Of a stretch of DNA of 64,000 bases, positions 63,391 through 64,000 are shown one piece after another. The position numbers and the translations under genes were made by a program. Position 1 is the stretch's first letter, and each line of letters starts with the position of its first letter. This DNA comes from Mesaphorura yosii. Its lineage: Eukaryota > Arthropoda > Collembola > Poduromorpha > Tullbergiidae. Location: the NCBI GenBank assembly GCA_009869945.1, contig WIXG01000152.1, forward strand, positions 110,184-174,183. Reading direction: 5' to 3'. The notes beneath the pieces are model-generated. The model was not told the origin of the DNA, did not search any database, and worked only from the letters and a program-made list of their open reading frames with translations.

Positions 63391-64000
63391 TCCACCTTCT
63401 TAGGTATGAGTGCAGAAACACTGGGGATAACCTAAAATTAAGCCCACCACAATTTTATTACCTCATTCTTGTCAGAACATGGAACCTTGTAATCTACACT
63501 GCTTATTACCGTACTCAAGTCAATTGATTTTCCTCAAGGGAGTCAGGAGCCTGACTGCGAACACAAATGAACGGTTTTTGGACCGAGAAAGTTTTGTTTA
63601 CTGCGAAGTACGATAGGGTTCAATTGAATACCGGTCTTGCTTTGAGATTGGGCGCATGCTTGCGTATGTATACATTGAATCAAGAAAATCTTGAGGGAAA
63701 CTGACGCACTCCTTCGTGATGAACCGTCGGTCGAATGTTCATAGGTTTTCTCCTCGAAAACACCAGACTCAGGTGGCCTAACTTCAGAAAGAGTTAAACC
63801 GTAATAAACTGCTCCGTAATTAACTGCTGCTGTCATGTTCAAATCTGAAATTAGCCTAACCAATATGCTTATGTCAGCCGCGTACGCATAGAGTTGGCGA
63901 AACTTAAAGCCGTAAATCGACTTACATTAACGGCACAAATTAGATACATCTGCTGCTGAAAGGAAGGCTCAACCCCCCCCCCCCCCCAGGTACTGAATTC
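63391..64000. other. Upstream flank of NIPP1, with a poly-C tract
   Basis: The NIPP1 promoter should lie here. A run of 15 C residues occupies 63973-63987 close to the window edge. A minus-strand frame at 63543-63863 has a plausible acceptor (CTAATTTCAG) before its ATG, but it has no family resemblance and no convincing donor, so it is not called. Confidence 0.45.
63973..63987. repeat. Poly-C homopolymer (15 C)
   Basis: Fifteen consecutive C residues followed by AGG. Such runs are rare in AT-rich DNA and are prone to sequencing length error. Confidence 0.85.

Noticed and set aside
63543-63863. 106-codon minus-strand frame with an acceptor before an internal ATG
   Set aside because: No family resemblance, no convincing donor or partner exon, and placed in the NIPP1 upstream flank; treated as chance until transcripts say otherwise.

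Overview
The window is animal nuclear DNA: every recognisable gene is split by GT-AG introns whose exon phases match across each junction. An astakine-type ten-cysteine cytokine and CLIP-like cysteine knots point to an arthropod, most likely a crustacean or a non-holometabolous hexapod. That placement is an inference; nothing here fixes the species. All exon models were built by hand from splice sites, reading phase and remembered family sequences. All ten genes close as models whose coding length is a multiple of three.

Layout from left to right. (1) 6294-19648 (+): a large gene for a signal-peptide-bearing, seven-pass membrane protein that resembles the PRRT3/PRRT4 family, with a 7.5 kb first coding intron. 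(2) 20796-21428 (-): an astakine/prokineticin-domain secreted cytokine, tail-to-tail with gene 1. (3) 24707-38144 (+): a matrix metalloproteinase with cysteine switch, furin site, zinc site and four hemopexin blades, spread over 13 kb. One of its introns carries a roughly 0.6 kb mobile-element-like insertion. (4) 38943-41404 (-): a secreted protein with two six-cysteine CLIP-like knots and no protease domain. (5) 42371-43637 (+): neuferricin. (6) 44149-44958 (-): p24/TMED2 cargo receptor. (7) 45562-49868 (-): cytoplasmic isoleucyl-tRNA synthetase. (8) 51469-52976 (+): BSD-domain protein of the BSDC1 type. (9) 54338-61291 (+): a tetraspanin whose introns are all phase 0. (10) 61971-63390 (-): NIPP1/PPP1R8, complete.

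The left two thirds (genes 1-4) is an extracellular and signalling neighbourhood with long introns. The block 42-53 kb holds compact housekeeping genes. Convergent pairs are 1/2, 3/4, 5/6 and 9/10; divergent pairs with candidate shared promoter regions are 2/3, 4/5 and 7/8. No operon, CRISPR array, rRNA or tRNA gene was found. The first 6.2 kb and several long introns show nothing I can name.

The points most worth following are the protease-less double-CLIP protein, the PRRT-like seven-pass protein, the Helitron/foldback-like insertion in the MMP gene, a proline in place of the usual arginine in the NIPP1 PP1-docking motif, and two stop-free, length-multiple-of-three introns that could be retained in frame.
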